A stretch of 64,000 bases of DNA from Streptomyces sp. 1-11 (lineage in GTDB: Bacteria; Actinomycetota; Actinomycetes; Streptomycetales; Streptomycetaceae), in NCBI RefSeq assembly GCF_007176755.1, contig NZ_BJTV01000022.1, forward strand, positions 1 to 64,000, written 5' to 3'. How positions within the stretch are numbered: position 1 is the stretch's first letter; each line of letters begins with the position of its first letter. The translations under genes were made by a program, and so were the position numbers. Shown piece after piece: positions 42,277-51,424 of this stretch. A model generated the notes under the pieces. The model saw only the letters and a list, made by a program, of their open reading frames with translations, was not told the origin of the DNA and did not search any database.

Positions 42277-42804
42277 TCAGGGGATGACGATGACCGGCCG
42301 CTTCGCCCGCCGGGCGAGCCGCCCGGCCACCGAGCCGAAGATCCGGCCCACGATGCCGTGGGTGGTGCCGACCACGATCGCGTCGGCCTCGTACTCCCGC
42401 CCCACCTCTTCGAGTTCGTGGCAGATGTCGCCGCCGCGCTCGACCAGGATCCAGGGCACCTCGGCCAGGTAGTCCGCGCAGGCCAGTTCGAGACCGAGCA
42501 CCTCGGTGCGGTGGTCCGGGACGTCCACGAACACGGGCGGCTCGCAGCCGGCCCACACCGTGGTGGGCAGCCGGTTGGCCACGTGGACGATGATCAGGCC
42601 CGAGCCGGAGCGGTGGGCCATGCCGATCGCGTAGGCGAGGGCGCGCTCACTGGAGGTCGAGCCGTCGAAGCCGACGACCACACCGTGCAGGAAGGCGGGG
42701 TCGCAGGGCGGGCGTGGCTCTGGCGCCGCCAGGGGATCGGCCGCCGTGGGATCGGCGACGGGCCGCTTGCGGTCCGCGGGTTCGAAGAATTCGTGACCGG
42801 CCAT
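42277..42804 (-). CDS. Universal stress protein (UspA family)
   Basis: A 175-residue cytosolic stress protein. It has an N-terminal extension of about 45 residues, then one Usp domain (VVVGFDGSTSSERALAYAIG ... DAIVVGTTHGIVGRIFGSVAGRL ... RPVIVIP). The glycine-rich loop GTTHGIVGRIFGS resembles the nucleotide-binding motif of ATP-binding family members. The ATG at 42804 has only a weak GAG upstream. It is divergent from the small membrane protein. No sensor kinase is nearby to suggest its signal. Confidence 0.85.
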   Translation of the reverse strand: MAGHEFFEPADRKRPVADPTAADPLAAPEPRPPCDPAFLHGVVVGFDGSTSSERALAYAIGMAHRSGSGLIIVHVANRLPTTVWAGCEPPVFVDVPDHRTEVLGLELACADYLAEVPWILVERGGDICHELEEVGREYEADAIVVGTTHGIVGRIFGSVAGRLARRAKRPVIVIP

Positions 42805-43043
42805 GACTGTCTCGGCGTAGAGATCCTTGTGTGGACGGGAGTGACATCGAGCGGCGGAGCTGTGTCCGGGATTCGTCTTCCCAACCCCATACCCCCAAGG
42901 GTACGGCGGCAAGCCTCCTCTGCGCATTTCCCGCGCACGCTCCGTAAGCGAGGCCCCCGGATGTCCGTGGGGGTTCCCCGGAGCATGCACGAGCCACGCC
43001 CGTAACGCAATGGTTGCTGCCTCGTACAGGCGGTTTGCACAGC

Positions 43044-43379
43044 ATGAACGGAGCAGCGGCCGGTGACCGACGGATCGAACGGGCGTTGATCCCCGAGAGC
43101 CACCGCCCCAGGGAGTACGAGTTGCCCGGACCGAGATCCACCACCGACCCGCGTCCCACGCCGGACACCACGAGCGACGTGATCCGCTGGGCGGCCTTCA
43201 GCTGCGTCCTCGTCCCCGTGGTCCTCCTCTGGTACGGCGCCTCGCTCGCGGGCGCGGCCGGCACCGCCTTCGGGCTGGCCGCCGTCACGGCCGCCTGCCG
43301 GGTGCTGCTGCGGCGGTCCGAACGTTGCGCCGCGCAAAGAGGCGGGCGTCACAGTAGAGGAGAGACACCGGTCGACTGA
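43044..43379 (+). CDS. Small membrane protein upstream of adpA
   Basis: A 111-residue protein. After a polar, Pro/Arg-rich N-terminal half, one or two membrane spans (WAAFSCVLVPVVLLWYGASLAG and GTAFGLAAVTAACRVL) and a basic tail follow. No family recognised. I prefer ATG at 43044; a TTG at 43014 is also open. Ribosome binding sites are weak at both. It ends 378 bp before adpA on the same strand. Confidence 0.6.
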   Translation: MNGAAAGDRRIERALIPESHRPREYELPGPRSTTDPRPTPDTTSDVIRWAAFSCVLVPVVLLWYGASLAGAAGTAFGLAAVTAACRVLLRRSERCAAQRGGRHSRGETPVD

Positions 43380-43757
43380 CCGGTTTCCGTACCCTGGAGC
43401 GCTTCTTTTCGGCCAACTTCCGGATACCGCCCAGGAGGGGGCCCGACCACCCCCCAACCCCCGTTCCACCTGCACGGAAAGGGTCCGGGCCGGCCCTCGC
43501 ACCCTACGCGGTTTGGCCACTGCGACAAGGCGCACTTCCCTGCACGCCCCACGAGTGCAACGCTTCGTGATCGAATGCTTCACGCCAAGTTGTCATGTCG
43601 ACAATGTCCGGCGTGTCGAACTGGCCACCGTCAGACCGCGGTAGCCAGTAGATTCGATCTTGACTGTCTTACGGCGGGGGACTCGTGCAGGACCGAGGGG
43701 AAACGTGCAGGAGCGACACAACCGAGGAGCCGCGACCACCGAGGGGGGCTTAGCAGG
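43380..43757 (+). promoter_or_regulatory. Long adpA leader and promoter region
   Basis: The 378-bp gap upstream of adpA holds no gene. In other Streptomyces the adpA promoter lies in a similarly long region and binds AdpA itself, BldD and, in S. griseus, ArpA. Visible here is the inverted repeat TTGTC-ATGTC-GACAA at 43590-43604. The ribosome binding site region is GGGGGGCTTAGCAGG, so AGG lies very close to the ATG and GGGG further off. I could not fix the transcription start. Confidence 0.6.
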
Positions 43758-44969
43758 ATGAGCCACGACTCCACTGCCGCGCCGGAAGCCGCGGGCCGGA
43801 AACTGTCCGGGCGCCGCCGCAAGGAGATCGTCGCGGTGCTGCTGTTCAGCGGCGGCCCCATCTTCGAGAGTTCCATACCGCTTTCGGTGTTCGGGATCGA
43901 CCGCCAGGACGCCGGAGTGCCGCGCTACCGACTGCTGGTGAGCGCCGGCGAGGAGGGCCCGCTGCGGACCACGGGGGGCCTGGAACTCACCGCACCACAT
44001 GGGCTGGAGGCGATCTCGCGGGCCGGGACGGTCGTCGTGCCGGCCTGGCGTTCGATCACCTCGCCGCCGCCGGAGGAGGCGCTCGACGCACTGCGCCGGG
44101 CGCACGAGGAGGGCGCCCGCATCGTCGGGCTGTGCACGGGCGCGTTCGTCCTCGCGGCGGCCGGCCTGCTGGACGGCCGGCCGGCGACCACCCACTGGAT
44201 GTACGCGCCGACGCTGGCCAAGCGCTATCCGTCGGTGCACGTGGATCCGAGAGAGCTGTTCGTCGACGACGGCGACGTCCTGACGTCGGCGGGCACGGCG
44301 GCCGGAATCGATCTCTGTCTGCACATCGTGCGCACGGACCACGGCAACGAGGCGGCCGGCGCGCTCGCCCGGCGCCTGGTGGTCCCGCCGCGCCGCTCGG
44401 GCGGCCAGGAGCGCTACCTCGACAGGTCTTTACCGGAGGAGATCGGCGCCGACCCGCTCGCCGAGGTCGTCGCCTGGGCGCTGGAACACCTCCACGAGCA
44501 GTTCGACGTGGAGACCCTGGCGGCACGCGCCTACATGAGCCGCCGTACGTTCGACCGCCGGTTCCGCTCGCTCACCGGCAGCGCGCCGCTGCAGTGGCTG
44601 ATCACCCAGCGGGTGCTGCAGGCGCAGCGGCTGCTGGAGACTTCGGACTACTCCGTGGACGAGGTGGCGGGCCGCTGCGGCTTCCGCTCCCCGGTCGCGC
44701 TGCGCGGGCACTTCCGCCGCCAGCTCGGCTCGTCCCCGGCCGCCTACCGCGCGGCCTACCGGGCCCGCCGGCCGCAGGCCGAGCGGCAGGGCGAGGCGGA
44801 CCTGCCGGTGCAGCCAGGACCGGGCGTGCCCGGCCTGTCCGGCCCCGGGCCGGTCGGCCACCCGTCGCCGGTGCTGCACCCGGACCGTGAGAGCGGGGTG
44901 CCGATGCAGAGCCGCCGGCAGGCCGCGGGCGCGGTGAGCCTGCTGCCGGGGCCGCGCAGCGGGAGCTGA
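43758..44969 (+). CDS. adpA: AdpA, central developmental regulator, with a TTA leucine codon
   Basis: A 403-residue AraC/XylS-family regulator that controls aerial growth and secondary metabolism. Residues about 25-190 form the DJ-1/PfpI-like dimerisation domain (AVLLFSGGPIFESSIPLSVF, IVGLCTGAFVLAAAGLLDG). Residues about 235-335 form the double helix-turn-helix (FDVETLAARAYMSRRTFDRRF, SVDEVAGRCGFRSP). The tail is Pro/Gly-rich. Codon 225 (44430-44432) is TTA, between the two domains, so translation should depend on the bldA tRNA, as known in S. coelicolor. It is the only TTA codon I found in a gene in the window. A terminator and then ornA follow. Confidence 0.96.
   Translation: MSHDSTAAPEAAGRKLSGRRRKEIVAVLLFSGGPIFESSIPLSVFGIDRQDAGVPRYRLLVSAGEEGPLRTTGGLELTAPHGLEAISRAGTVVVPAWRSITSPPPEEALDALRRAHEEGARIVGLCTGAFVLAAAGLLDGRPATTHWMYAPTLAKRYPSVHVDPRELFVDDGDVLTSAGTAAGIDLCLHIVRTDHGNEAAGALARRLVVPPRRSGGQERYLDRSLPEEIGADPLAEVVAWALEHLHEQFDVETLAARAYMSRRTFDRRFRSLTGSAPLQWLITQRVLQAQRLLETSDYSVDEVAGRCGFRSPVALRGHFRRQLGSSPAAYRAAYRARRPQAERQGEADLPVQPGPGVPGLSGPGPVGHPSPVLHPDRESGVPMQSRRQAAGAVSLLPGPRSGS
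44430..44432 (+). promoter_or_regulatory. TTA codon (bldA-dependent control point)
   Basis: In-frame TTA for leucine at codon 225 of adpA, in the linker between the two domains. Confidence 0.95.
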
Positions 44970-44987
44970 GCGCAGGACGCGAAGGGA

Positions 44988-45011
44988 GGGACGGAGCTGC
45001 GGCTCCGTCCC
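44988..45011 (+). terminator. Terminator of adpA
   Basis: A perfect 10-bp stem (44988-44997 with 45002-45011), loop TGCG, followed by TCTTCC. Confidence 0.85.
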
Positions 45012-45099
45012 TCTTCCGCCGTCGTTCTTCTGCGTGCACACCGACAAGGTCGCCGCACGCCCGGTCCGGCCCGGGGCGCCGCGCCGTAAGGTGAGACTC

Positions 45100-45702
45100 A
45101 TGAACGATCGCATGGTGTGGATCGACTGCGAGATGACCGGCCTCTCGCTGTCCGACGACGCGCTCATCGAGGTGGCCGCCCTCGTCACCGACTCCGAGCT
45201 GAACGTGCTCGGCGAGGGGGTGGACATCGTCATCCGCCCGCCGGACTCGGCCCTGGAGACGATGCCGGAGGTGGTGCGCGAGATGCACACCGCGTCCGGG
45301 CTGCTGGAGGAGCTGGCCGGCGGCACCACGCTGGCCGACGCCGAGGCGCAGGTCCTCGCCTACGTCCGCGAGCACGTCAAGGAGCCCGGCAAGGCCCCGC
45401 TGTGCGGCAACTCCGTCGGCACCGACCGCGGCTTCCTGCTGCGCGACATGCCCACCCTGGAGGACTACCTCCACTACCGCATCGTCGACGTCTCCTCGGT
45501 CAAGGAGCTGGCCCGCCGCTGGTACCCCCGGGCCTACTTCAACAGCCCCGAGAAGAACGGCAACCACCGCGCCCTCGCCGACATCCGCGAGTCGATCGCC
45601 GAGCTGCGCTACTACCGCGAGGCCATCTTCGTCCCGCAGCCCGGACCGGACTCGGACACCGCGAAGGCGATCGCCGCCAAGCACGTCCTGCCGGCGCGGT
45701 AG
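45100..45702 (+). CDS. orn: Oligoribonuclease
   Basis: A 200-residue DEDDh 3'-5' exonuclease that finishes RNA decay by cleaving 2-5-mers, and linear dinucleotides such as pGpG. Catalytic residues are visible: D and E in VWIDCEMTGL, D in GTDRGFLLRDM, and H and D in KNGNHRALADI. The ATG at 45100 has AAGGTGAGA upstream. It follows adpA, as in other streptomycetes, where loss of this gene (ornA) affects growth and sporulation. Confidence 0.96.
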   Translation: MNDRMVWIDCEMTGLSLSDDALIEVAALVTDSELNVLGEGVDIVIRPPDSALETMPEVVREMHTASGLLEELAGGTTLADAEAQVLAYVREHVKEPGKAPLCGNSVGTDRGFLLRDMPTLEDYLHYRIVDVSSVKELARRWYPRAYFNSPEKNGNHRALADIRESIAELRYYREAIFVPQPGPDSDTAKAIAAKHVLPAR

Positions 45703-45828
45703 GACCGCGGGACCGGCGCCCGGGGGTCCGGCCGGGACGCGCGCGAAACCCGTGCGCGAGCACCCCTTCGGACCCTGTAGACTTCTTCTCGGCCGGTCGG
45801 GGAATGAACTCCCCGAACCACCGGTCAT

Positions 45829-45902
45829 GGTGGGTGTAGCTCAGCTGGTAGAGCACCTGGTTGTGGTCCAGGATGCCGCGGGTTCGAGTCCCGTCACTCA
45901 CC
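45829..45902 (+). tRNA. tRNA-His (anticodon GTG)
   Basis: A full cloverleaf. The anticodon stem-loop is CCTGG-TTGTGGT-CCAGG with anticodon GTG at 45863-45865. The T arm contains GGGTTCGAGTCCC, the D arm GCTCAGCTGGTAGAGC, and the acceptor pairs GTGGGTG with CACTCAC. The extra G(-1) of histidine tRNAs is at 45829 and would pair with C73 at 45902. CCA is not encoded. Confidence 0.97.
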
Positions 45903-45910
45903 CTGTGTAG

Positions 45911-45950
45911 TCAGCCGGTGACTTGATCGAGAGATCGGGTCACCGGCTGA
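45911..45950. terminator. Terminator after tRNA-His
   Basis: A perfect 12-bp stem (45911-45922 with 45939-45950) followed by TTCGTTTC. Confidence 0.85.
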
Positions 45951-46000
45951 TTCGTTTCTGCGCGGGGTCCACGCTCCGTCCCCGCCACCCCGCCCGGTGC

Positions 46001-46046
46001 GCCCTCCGGGTGGCGGATGACCGGCGTCGCCCGCCACCCGGAGGGC
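46001..46046 (-). terminator. Terminator of the CebR-like LacI gene
   Basis: A 16-bp perfect stem (46001-46016 with 46031-46046), loop of 14 bases, 7 bp beyond the minus-strand stop. Confidence 0.85.
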
Positions 46047-46053
46047 CGGGACA

Positions 46054-47109
46054 TCAGGACGAGGCCCGCTCCACCAGTTCCGTGGGCAGGACCGCATGCT
46101 GTCGGCGCGGGTCCCGGGAGGGCGCCGGGCGGCGGCCGGCGATCTCGGCGAGGAGCAGGTCGATCATGGCGCGGCCCATCTCCTCGATCGGTTGCCGGAC
46201 GCTGGTCAGCGGCGGGTCCATGTGCCGGGCGACGGCCGAGTCGTCGTAGCCGACCAGGGCCACGTCGCCGGGCACGCTGCGGCCGGCCTCGCGCAGCACC
46301 TGCCGGGCGCCCGCCGCCATGACGTCGGAGCCGGCGAAGACCGCGTCCAGGTCGGGGTGGCGCTCCAGCAGCGTCGTCATGGCGCGCCGGCCGCCCTCGT
46401 CGGTGAAGTCGCCGGGCTCGATCAGGCCCTCGTCCACGGCCAGGCCCGCGTCGCTCAGGGCGTCGCGGTAGCCGTCGACACGGCGCTGGGCTCCGTAGAC
46501 GTCGAGGCGGCCGGTGATGTGGGCGATCCGGCGGCGGCCCCGGGAGAACAGGTGCTCCACCGCGGACCGGGCGCCGCCGTAGTTGTCCGAGTCCACCGAG
46601 GTCAGCGTCTCGGCGGCCGAGCGGGGGCCGCTGATCACCGCGGGGATCTCGAGCTGCGAGAGCATGTCCGGCAGCGGGTCGTCGGCGTGCACGGAGACCA
46701 GCAAGACCCCGTCGACGCGGTGGGCGGCCAGGTACTGCGCGAGCCGCTGCCGCTCCCGGTCGCTGCCCGCGAAGATCAGCAGCAACTGCATCTCGCTGTC
46801 GGAGAGTTCGGCGCCGACACCGCGCAGCATGTCCGAGAAGTACGGCTCAGAGAAGAAGCGGGTCTCCGGCTCCGGCACCACCAGCGCGATGGCGTCGGTG
46901 CGGTTGGCCGCGAGGGCCCGCGCGGCGGTGTTGGGCACGTAGCCGAGTTCCGCCACGGCCGCCTCCACGGCGGCGCGGGTCGCCTCGCTCACCCGGGGCG
47001 AGCCGTTGATCACCCGTGAGACCGTGCCCCGGCCGACACCGGCACGCGCGGCGACCTCTTCCAGCGTCGGCCGCCGACTGCTCCGGCTCCGCTCTCCGTT
47101 GACTGGCAT
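46054..47109 (-). CDS. LacI-family regulator, CebR paralogue
   Basis: A 351-residue repressor. The helix-turn-helix is TLEEVAARAGVGRGTVSRV plus INGSPRV near residue 25. The hinge helix AARALAANRTDAIALVVPE leads to a sugar-binding domain (VDSDNYGGARSAVEHL, AVFAGSDVMAAGARQVL). It is clearly homologous along its length to the second LacI protein at 53247, and the recognition helices differ by one residue (VINGSP against VLNGSP), so both probably bind TGGGAGCGCTCCCA. It follows bglC on the same strand after 215 bp with no CebR box of its own in that gap. It may fine-tune bglC or respond to another glucoside. Confidence 0.88.
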   Translation of the reverse strand: MPVNGERSRSSRRPTLEEVAARAGVGRGTVSRVINGSPRVSEATRAAVEAAVAELGYVPNTAARALAANRTDAIALVVPEPETRFFSEPYFSDMLRGVGAELSDSEMQLLLIFAGSDRERQRLAQYLAAHRVDGVLLVSVHADDPLPDMLSQLEIPAVISGPRSAAETLTSVDSDNYGGARSAVEHLFSRGRRRIAHITGRLDVYGAQRRVDGYRDALSDAGLAVDEGLIEPGDFTDEGGRRAMTTLLERHPDLDAVFAGSDVMAAGARQVLREAGRSVPGDVALVGYDDSAVARHMDPPLTSVRQPIEEMGRAMIDLLLAEIAGRRPAPSRDPRRQHAVLPTELVERASS

Positions 47110-47324
47110 GGTCTCCGCCTCCCGCTCACAACCGACCGGCCGGGGGATTGTCCGCTACCGTCCGGCCAGGAATGTAACCGAGATCCCACAGCACCCGCTC
47201 TCATCATCCCGCGCCCGCGGCGCCCGCGGAGCCCGGCCCCGGCGGGCGCGGGCGGGCCGGCCGCGGCGGCGCCGGGGCGCCGCCGCCGTCGCGGCGGCTC
47301 CCCCGGCCCGGCCGTGGGCGGACG

Positions 47325-48782
47325 TCACACCCGCGGGTCGGCGTCCGGCAGCGCGTTGCGGCGGATGACGTCGGCGTACCAGTGGGCGCTGGCCTTGGGG
47401 ATGCGGCGCTGGGTGCCGTAGTCGACGTAGACGGTGCCGAACCGCTTGGAGTAGCCGTAGGACCACTCGAAGTTGTCCAGCAGCGACCACAGGAAGTAGC
47501 CCCGCACGTCGACGCCGTCGGCGATGGCCCGCCGGACCGCCTCCAGGTGACCTCGGAGGTAGGCGATCCGCTGCGGGTCGTTCACCTTCCCCTCGGGCGA
47601 GACGTAGTCGTCGAAGGCCGCGCCGTTCTCGGTGACCATCAGGGGCAGCCCGGGGTGCGCCGCCGCCGTGCCGGTCAGCAGGGTGTGCAGCCCGTTGGCG
47701 TCGATGGCCCAGTTCATCGCCGTCAGCTCGTCGTTGGCGAGGTGGAAGGAGACGTCCTCGGCGCCCGTCCACGGCGAGTGGTCGCTGGCGCCGTGGCCGT
47801 CGTTCTTGGTGGCGCCGGCGCCGTCGGCGGGCAGCGAGACGACGGTCGGCGAGTAGTAGTTGACGCCGAGCACGTCGATCGGGCGGGAGATCTCGGCGAG
47901 GTCCCCGGCGTGCACCAGCTCGTCCCAGTCGACGATGCGGGCGGTGTCCGCGAGCAGGTCCTCGGGGTAGGCGCCGTCGAGGATCGGGCCGGTGAAGATC
48001 CGGTTGCCGACCGCGTCGATGCGGCGGGCCGCCTCCACGTCGCCGGGGGCGTCCGTGAGCGGGCGCACCTGGTGCAGGTTGAGGGTGATGGACAGCTGCG
48101 CGGAGCCGGGCAGGACCGAGCGCAGCGCCCCGACCGCCCGGCCGTGCGCCAGGTTGAGGTGGTGGGCGGCGCGCAGCGTGGCGGCCGGGTCGGTGCGGCC
48201 GGGGGCGTGCACGCCGGAGCCGTAGCCGAGGAAGGCCGAGCACCACGGTTCGTTGAGCGTGGTCCACACTCCGACGCGGTCCCCGAGGGCCCGGCCCACC
48301 GCCTCGGCGTACTCGGCGAAGCGGTGCGCGGTGTCCCGCTGCGGCCAGCCGCCCGCGTCCTCCAGCTCCTGGGGCAGGTCCCAGTGGTAGAGGGTGGCCA
48401 CGGGGGTGATGCCGGCCTCGAGCAGCTCGTCGGTGAGGCGGCGGTAGAAGTCCAGGCCGCGCTCGACGGCCGGACCCCGTCCGGTGGGCTGCACCCGGGA
48501 CCAGGAGACGGAGAACCGGTACGCCTTGAGGCCGAGGTCCTTCATCAGCGCCACGTCGTCGCGGTACCGGTGGTAGTGGTCGGCGGCGATGTCGCCGGTG
48601 TCGCCGTTGCGCACCTTGCCGGGCGTGTGGCTGAAGGTGTCCCAGATGGAGGGCGTGCGTCCGTCCTCGGCGGCCGCGCCCTCGACCTGGTAGGCGGCGG
48701 TGGCCGTGCCCCAGACGAAACCGGGCGGGAAGGAGAGGTCCGCGGCCGGCCGGGTCGTCGGCTCGGGTCGTACAGCGGTCAT
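47325..48782 (-). CDS. bglC: GH1 beta-glucosidase of the cello-oligosaccharide operon
   Basis: A 485-residue cytosolic beta-glucosidase that hydrolyses imported cellobiose and cellotriose to glucose. Acid/base Glu is in TLNEPWCSAF and the nucleophile Glu in LMVTENGAAFDD. No signal peptide. It is last in the cebEFG-bglC gene order. A CebR box with one mismatch overlaps the region just before the ATG at 48782, the GGGAG of the box serving as a likely ribosome binding site. A closely similar second enzyme lies at 54687. Confidence 0.93.
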   Translation of the reverse strand: MTAVRPEPTTRPAADLSFPPGFVWGTATAAYQVEGAAAEDGRTPSIWDTFSHTPGKVRNGDTGDIAADHYHRYRDDVALMKDLGLKAYRFSVSWSRVQPTGRGPAVERGLDFYRRLTDELLEAGITPVATLYHWDLPQELEDAGGWPQRDTAHRFAEYAEAVGRALGDRVGVWTTLNEPWCSAFLGYGSGVHAPGRTDPAATLRAAHHLNLAHGRAVGALRSVLPGSAQLSITLNLHQVRPLTDAPGDVEAARRIDAVGNRIFTGPILDGAYPEDLLADTARIVDWDELVHAGDLAEISRPIDVLGVNYYSPTVVSLPADGAGATKNDGHGASDHSPWTGAEDVSFHLANDELTAMNWAIDANGLHTLLTGTAAAHPGLPLMVTENGAAFDDYVSPEGKVNDPQRIAYLRGHLEAVRRAIADGVDVRGYFLWSLLDNFEWSYGYSKRFGTVYVDYGTQRRIPKASAHWYADVIRRNALPDADPRV

Positions 48783-48784
48783 GG

Positions 48785-48798
48785 TGAGAGCGCTCCCA
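48785..48798. promoter_or_regulatory. CebR box at bglC
   Basis: TGAGAGCGCTCCCA differs from the CebR consensus TGGGAGCGCTCCCA at one base. It lies 3-16 bp upstream of the bglC ATG, in the cebG-bglC gap. Confidence 0.82.
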
Positions 48799-48845
48799 AA
48801 GTGGCGTGTGGAAAGGTCGGTCTGCTGCCCGGGACGGCTGTGCCG

Positions 48846-49760
<915 letters not shown>

Positions 49761-49774
49761 CGAAGTCGCTCCCG

Positions 49775-50767
49775 TCAGGCCGCGCTCTTGCGCACGAACC
49801 GGCCGACGATCCAGTTGATCAGGGCGATCAGCAGCAGCAGGACGAGCATCGCCCAGGCCACGGCGGCGGCCGGACCCAGGTGACCCAGCTTCCAGCCGTA
49901 GTTGAAGAGGTAGATGCTGAGGGTTTCGTACTGGTGCTCGCTGCCGCCGAAGGACCCCAGCGTGCCGCCCTGCAGCAGCAGCGGCTCACCGAACAGCTGC
50001 ATGGAGCCGATGGTCGAGATGACGATGGTGAACAGGATCGTCGGCCGCAGCGAGGGGATCGTCACCTTGCGGAACTGCTGCCACCGCGACGCGCCGTCGA
50101 TCGAGGCGGCCTCGTACAGGTCGGTCGGCACGGCCTGCATGGCCGCCAGGTAGATCAGGGCGTTGTAGCCGGTCCAGCGCCAGATCACGATGACCGAGAT
50201 GGCGATCTTGGACGTCCAGTGGCCGTTGCCCCAGTCGATGTTGCCGATGCCGGCGAAGTGCAGCACCCAGTTGAGGATGCCGCCGTCCGCCCGGAAGACC
50301 AGGGCGAAGACCAGGGCCGCGGTCGCCACCGAGGTGGCGTACGGGGTGAGGATGAGGGTCCGCCAGAACGTGCTGGCGCGCAGCTTGTAGTTGAGCAGGT
50401 GGGCGAGGCCCAGCGCCACCAGGAGCTGGGGCACGGTCGATATGACGCCGATGACGAAGGTGTTGAAGACCGCGGTCCAGAACTCCGAGTCCTGGAGGAT
50501 CTTGGCGAAGTTGTCCCAGCCGACCCACTCGGACTGGCCGAGGCTGGTCATCTCGACCCGGTGCAGGGCGATCCAGCCGGTGTAGAGGAGCGGATAGAGC
50601 CCGAAGGCCCCGAAGATCAGGAAGAAGGGCGCGATGTAGGCGTACGGCGACGCCAGGTCGTCGAAGCGCCACAGGCGGCTGCGCCACGAGCGGGGGCCGT
50701 TCGGCACGGCGCCGGAACCGCCGGGCGGCGGGCTGTACGCGCCCCGGGTGGGGGTTGCTGTTGCCAC
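49775..50767 (-). CDS. cebF: Cello-oligosaccharide ABC transporter permease
   Basis: A 330-residue MalF-type permease with about six membrane spans. EAA loop: PTDLYEAASIDGASRWQQF followed by VTIPSLRP. The start is GTG at 50767, with AAGGA 7 bp upstream; the frame continues to 50857 but that stretch is Pro/Arg-rich without a ribosome binding site. It is separated from cebE by an unusually long 657-bp gap. Confidence 0.92.
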   Translation of the reverse strand: MATATPTRGAYSPPPGGSGAVPNGPRSWRSRLWRFDDLASPYAYIAPFFLIFGAFGLYPLLYTGWIALHRVEMTSLGQSEWVGWDNFAKILQDSEFWTAVFNTFVIGVISTVPQLLVALGLAHLLNYKLRASTFWRTLILTPYATSVATAALVFALVFRADGGILNWVLHFAGIGNIDWGNGHWTSKIAISVIVIWRWTGYNALIYLAAMQAVPTDLYEAASIDGASRWQQFRKVTIPSLRPTILFTIVISTIGSMQLFGEPLLLQGGTLGSFGGSEHQYETLSIYLFNYGWKLGHLGPAAAVAWAMLVLLLLIALINWIVGRFVRKSAA

Positions 50768-51424
50768 GGAGGAGTCCTTGTCTGCAGGGTTACGGCCGGA
50801 TACGGGGCGGGCTGGGCGTCCACTCGGACCGCGCGCCGGCCCCCGTCCGCGCGCCACGGCGGCCGGTACGGTACCGAGCCGGCCGGCCCGGCAGCCAGGG
50901 CCCGGCGTCCCGGATCCCGGCCGGCGACCCCAGTGCGCGGGGGCCGGTTCACCGAGGGCGGTTCACCGAGGCCGGTTCGCCGGGGGCCGGTTCACCGGAA
51001 CCGGGTCACCGGGTCGGGTCCGCGGGAGCGGGCCCGCTGGGTCCGGGCCGTCGGCGCCGGTTTCCCGGAGCCGGGCCGCCCGAGCCCGTCCGCCGGTGCG
51101 GCTACCGGGCCGGTCCCGCACTACGGGCGGGGGCCCGGCCGGTGCCTCACCGATGCGGCGGCCCGGTCGGTGCCTCGCCCGGTGCGGTGGCCCGGCCGGT
51201 GCCTCGCCGGTGGGGCGGCCCGGCCGGTGCCGTGGCTGGACCCGCGAGCGGGTCCGCCGCCGTCGGCGCCGGACGTCGGGCGGCGCCGAACCGGTGGCGC
51301 CGCGACGGCGCCCGTCGGCCTCGACCGGTGGGCCCTCGCGGTCACGGCACCGGCGGAGCGGCACCCGGCCGGACGCGCGGGCGCGGGGCGGGCGGTCCGA
51401 GGGACCGGCCCGCCCCGGCGCGCG
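50768..51424. repeat. 657-bp repeat-rich gap between cebE and cebF
   Basis: No credible gene. Four copies of a 28-29-bp unit start at 51133, 51161, 51190 and 51218, each opening GCCCGG(C/T)CGGTGCC. A separate cluster of GGTTC(A/G)CCG units at 14-18-bp spacing occupies about 50945-51012. The gap lies inside what is normally a tight operon and could hold a terminator, processing site or second promoter. Confidence 0.75.

Noticed and set aside
50945..51012. GGTTCACCG cluster as a PHO box array
   Set aside because: The units are spaced 14-18 nt apart instead of 11 and lie in low-complexity DNA inside an operon gap, so they look like repeat drift.
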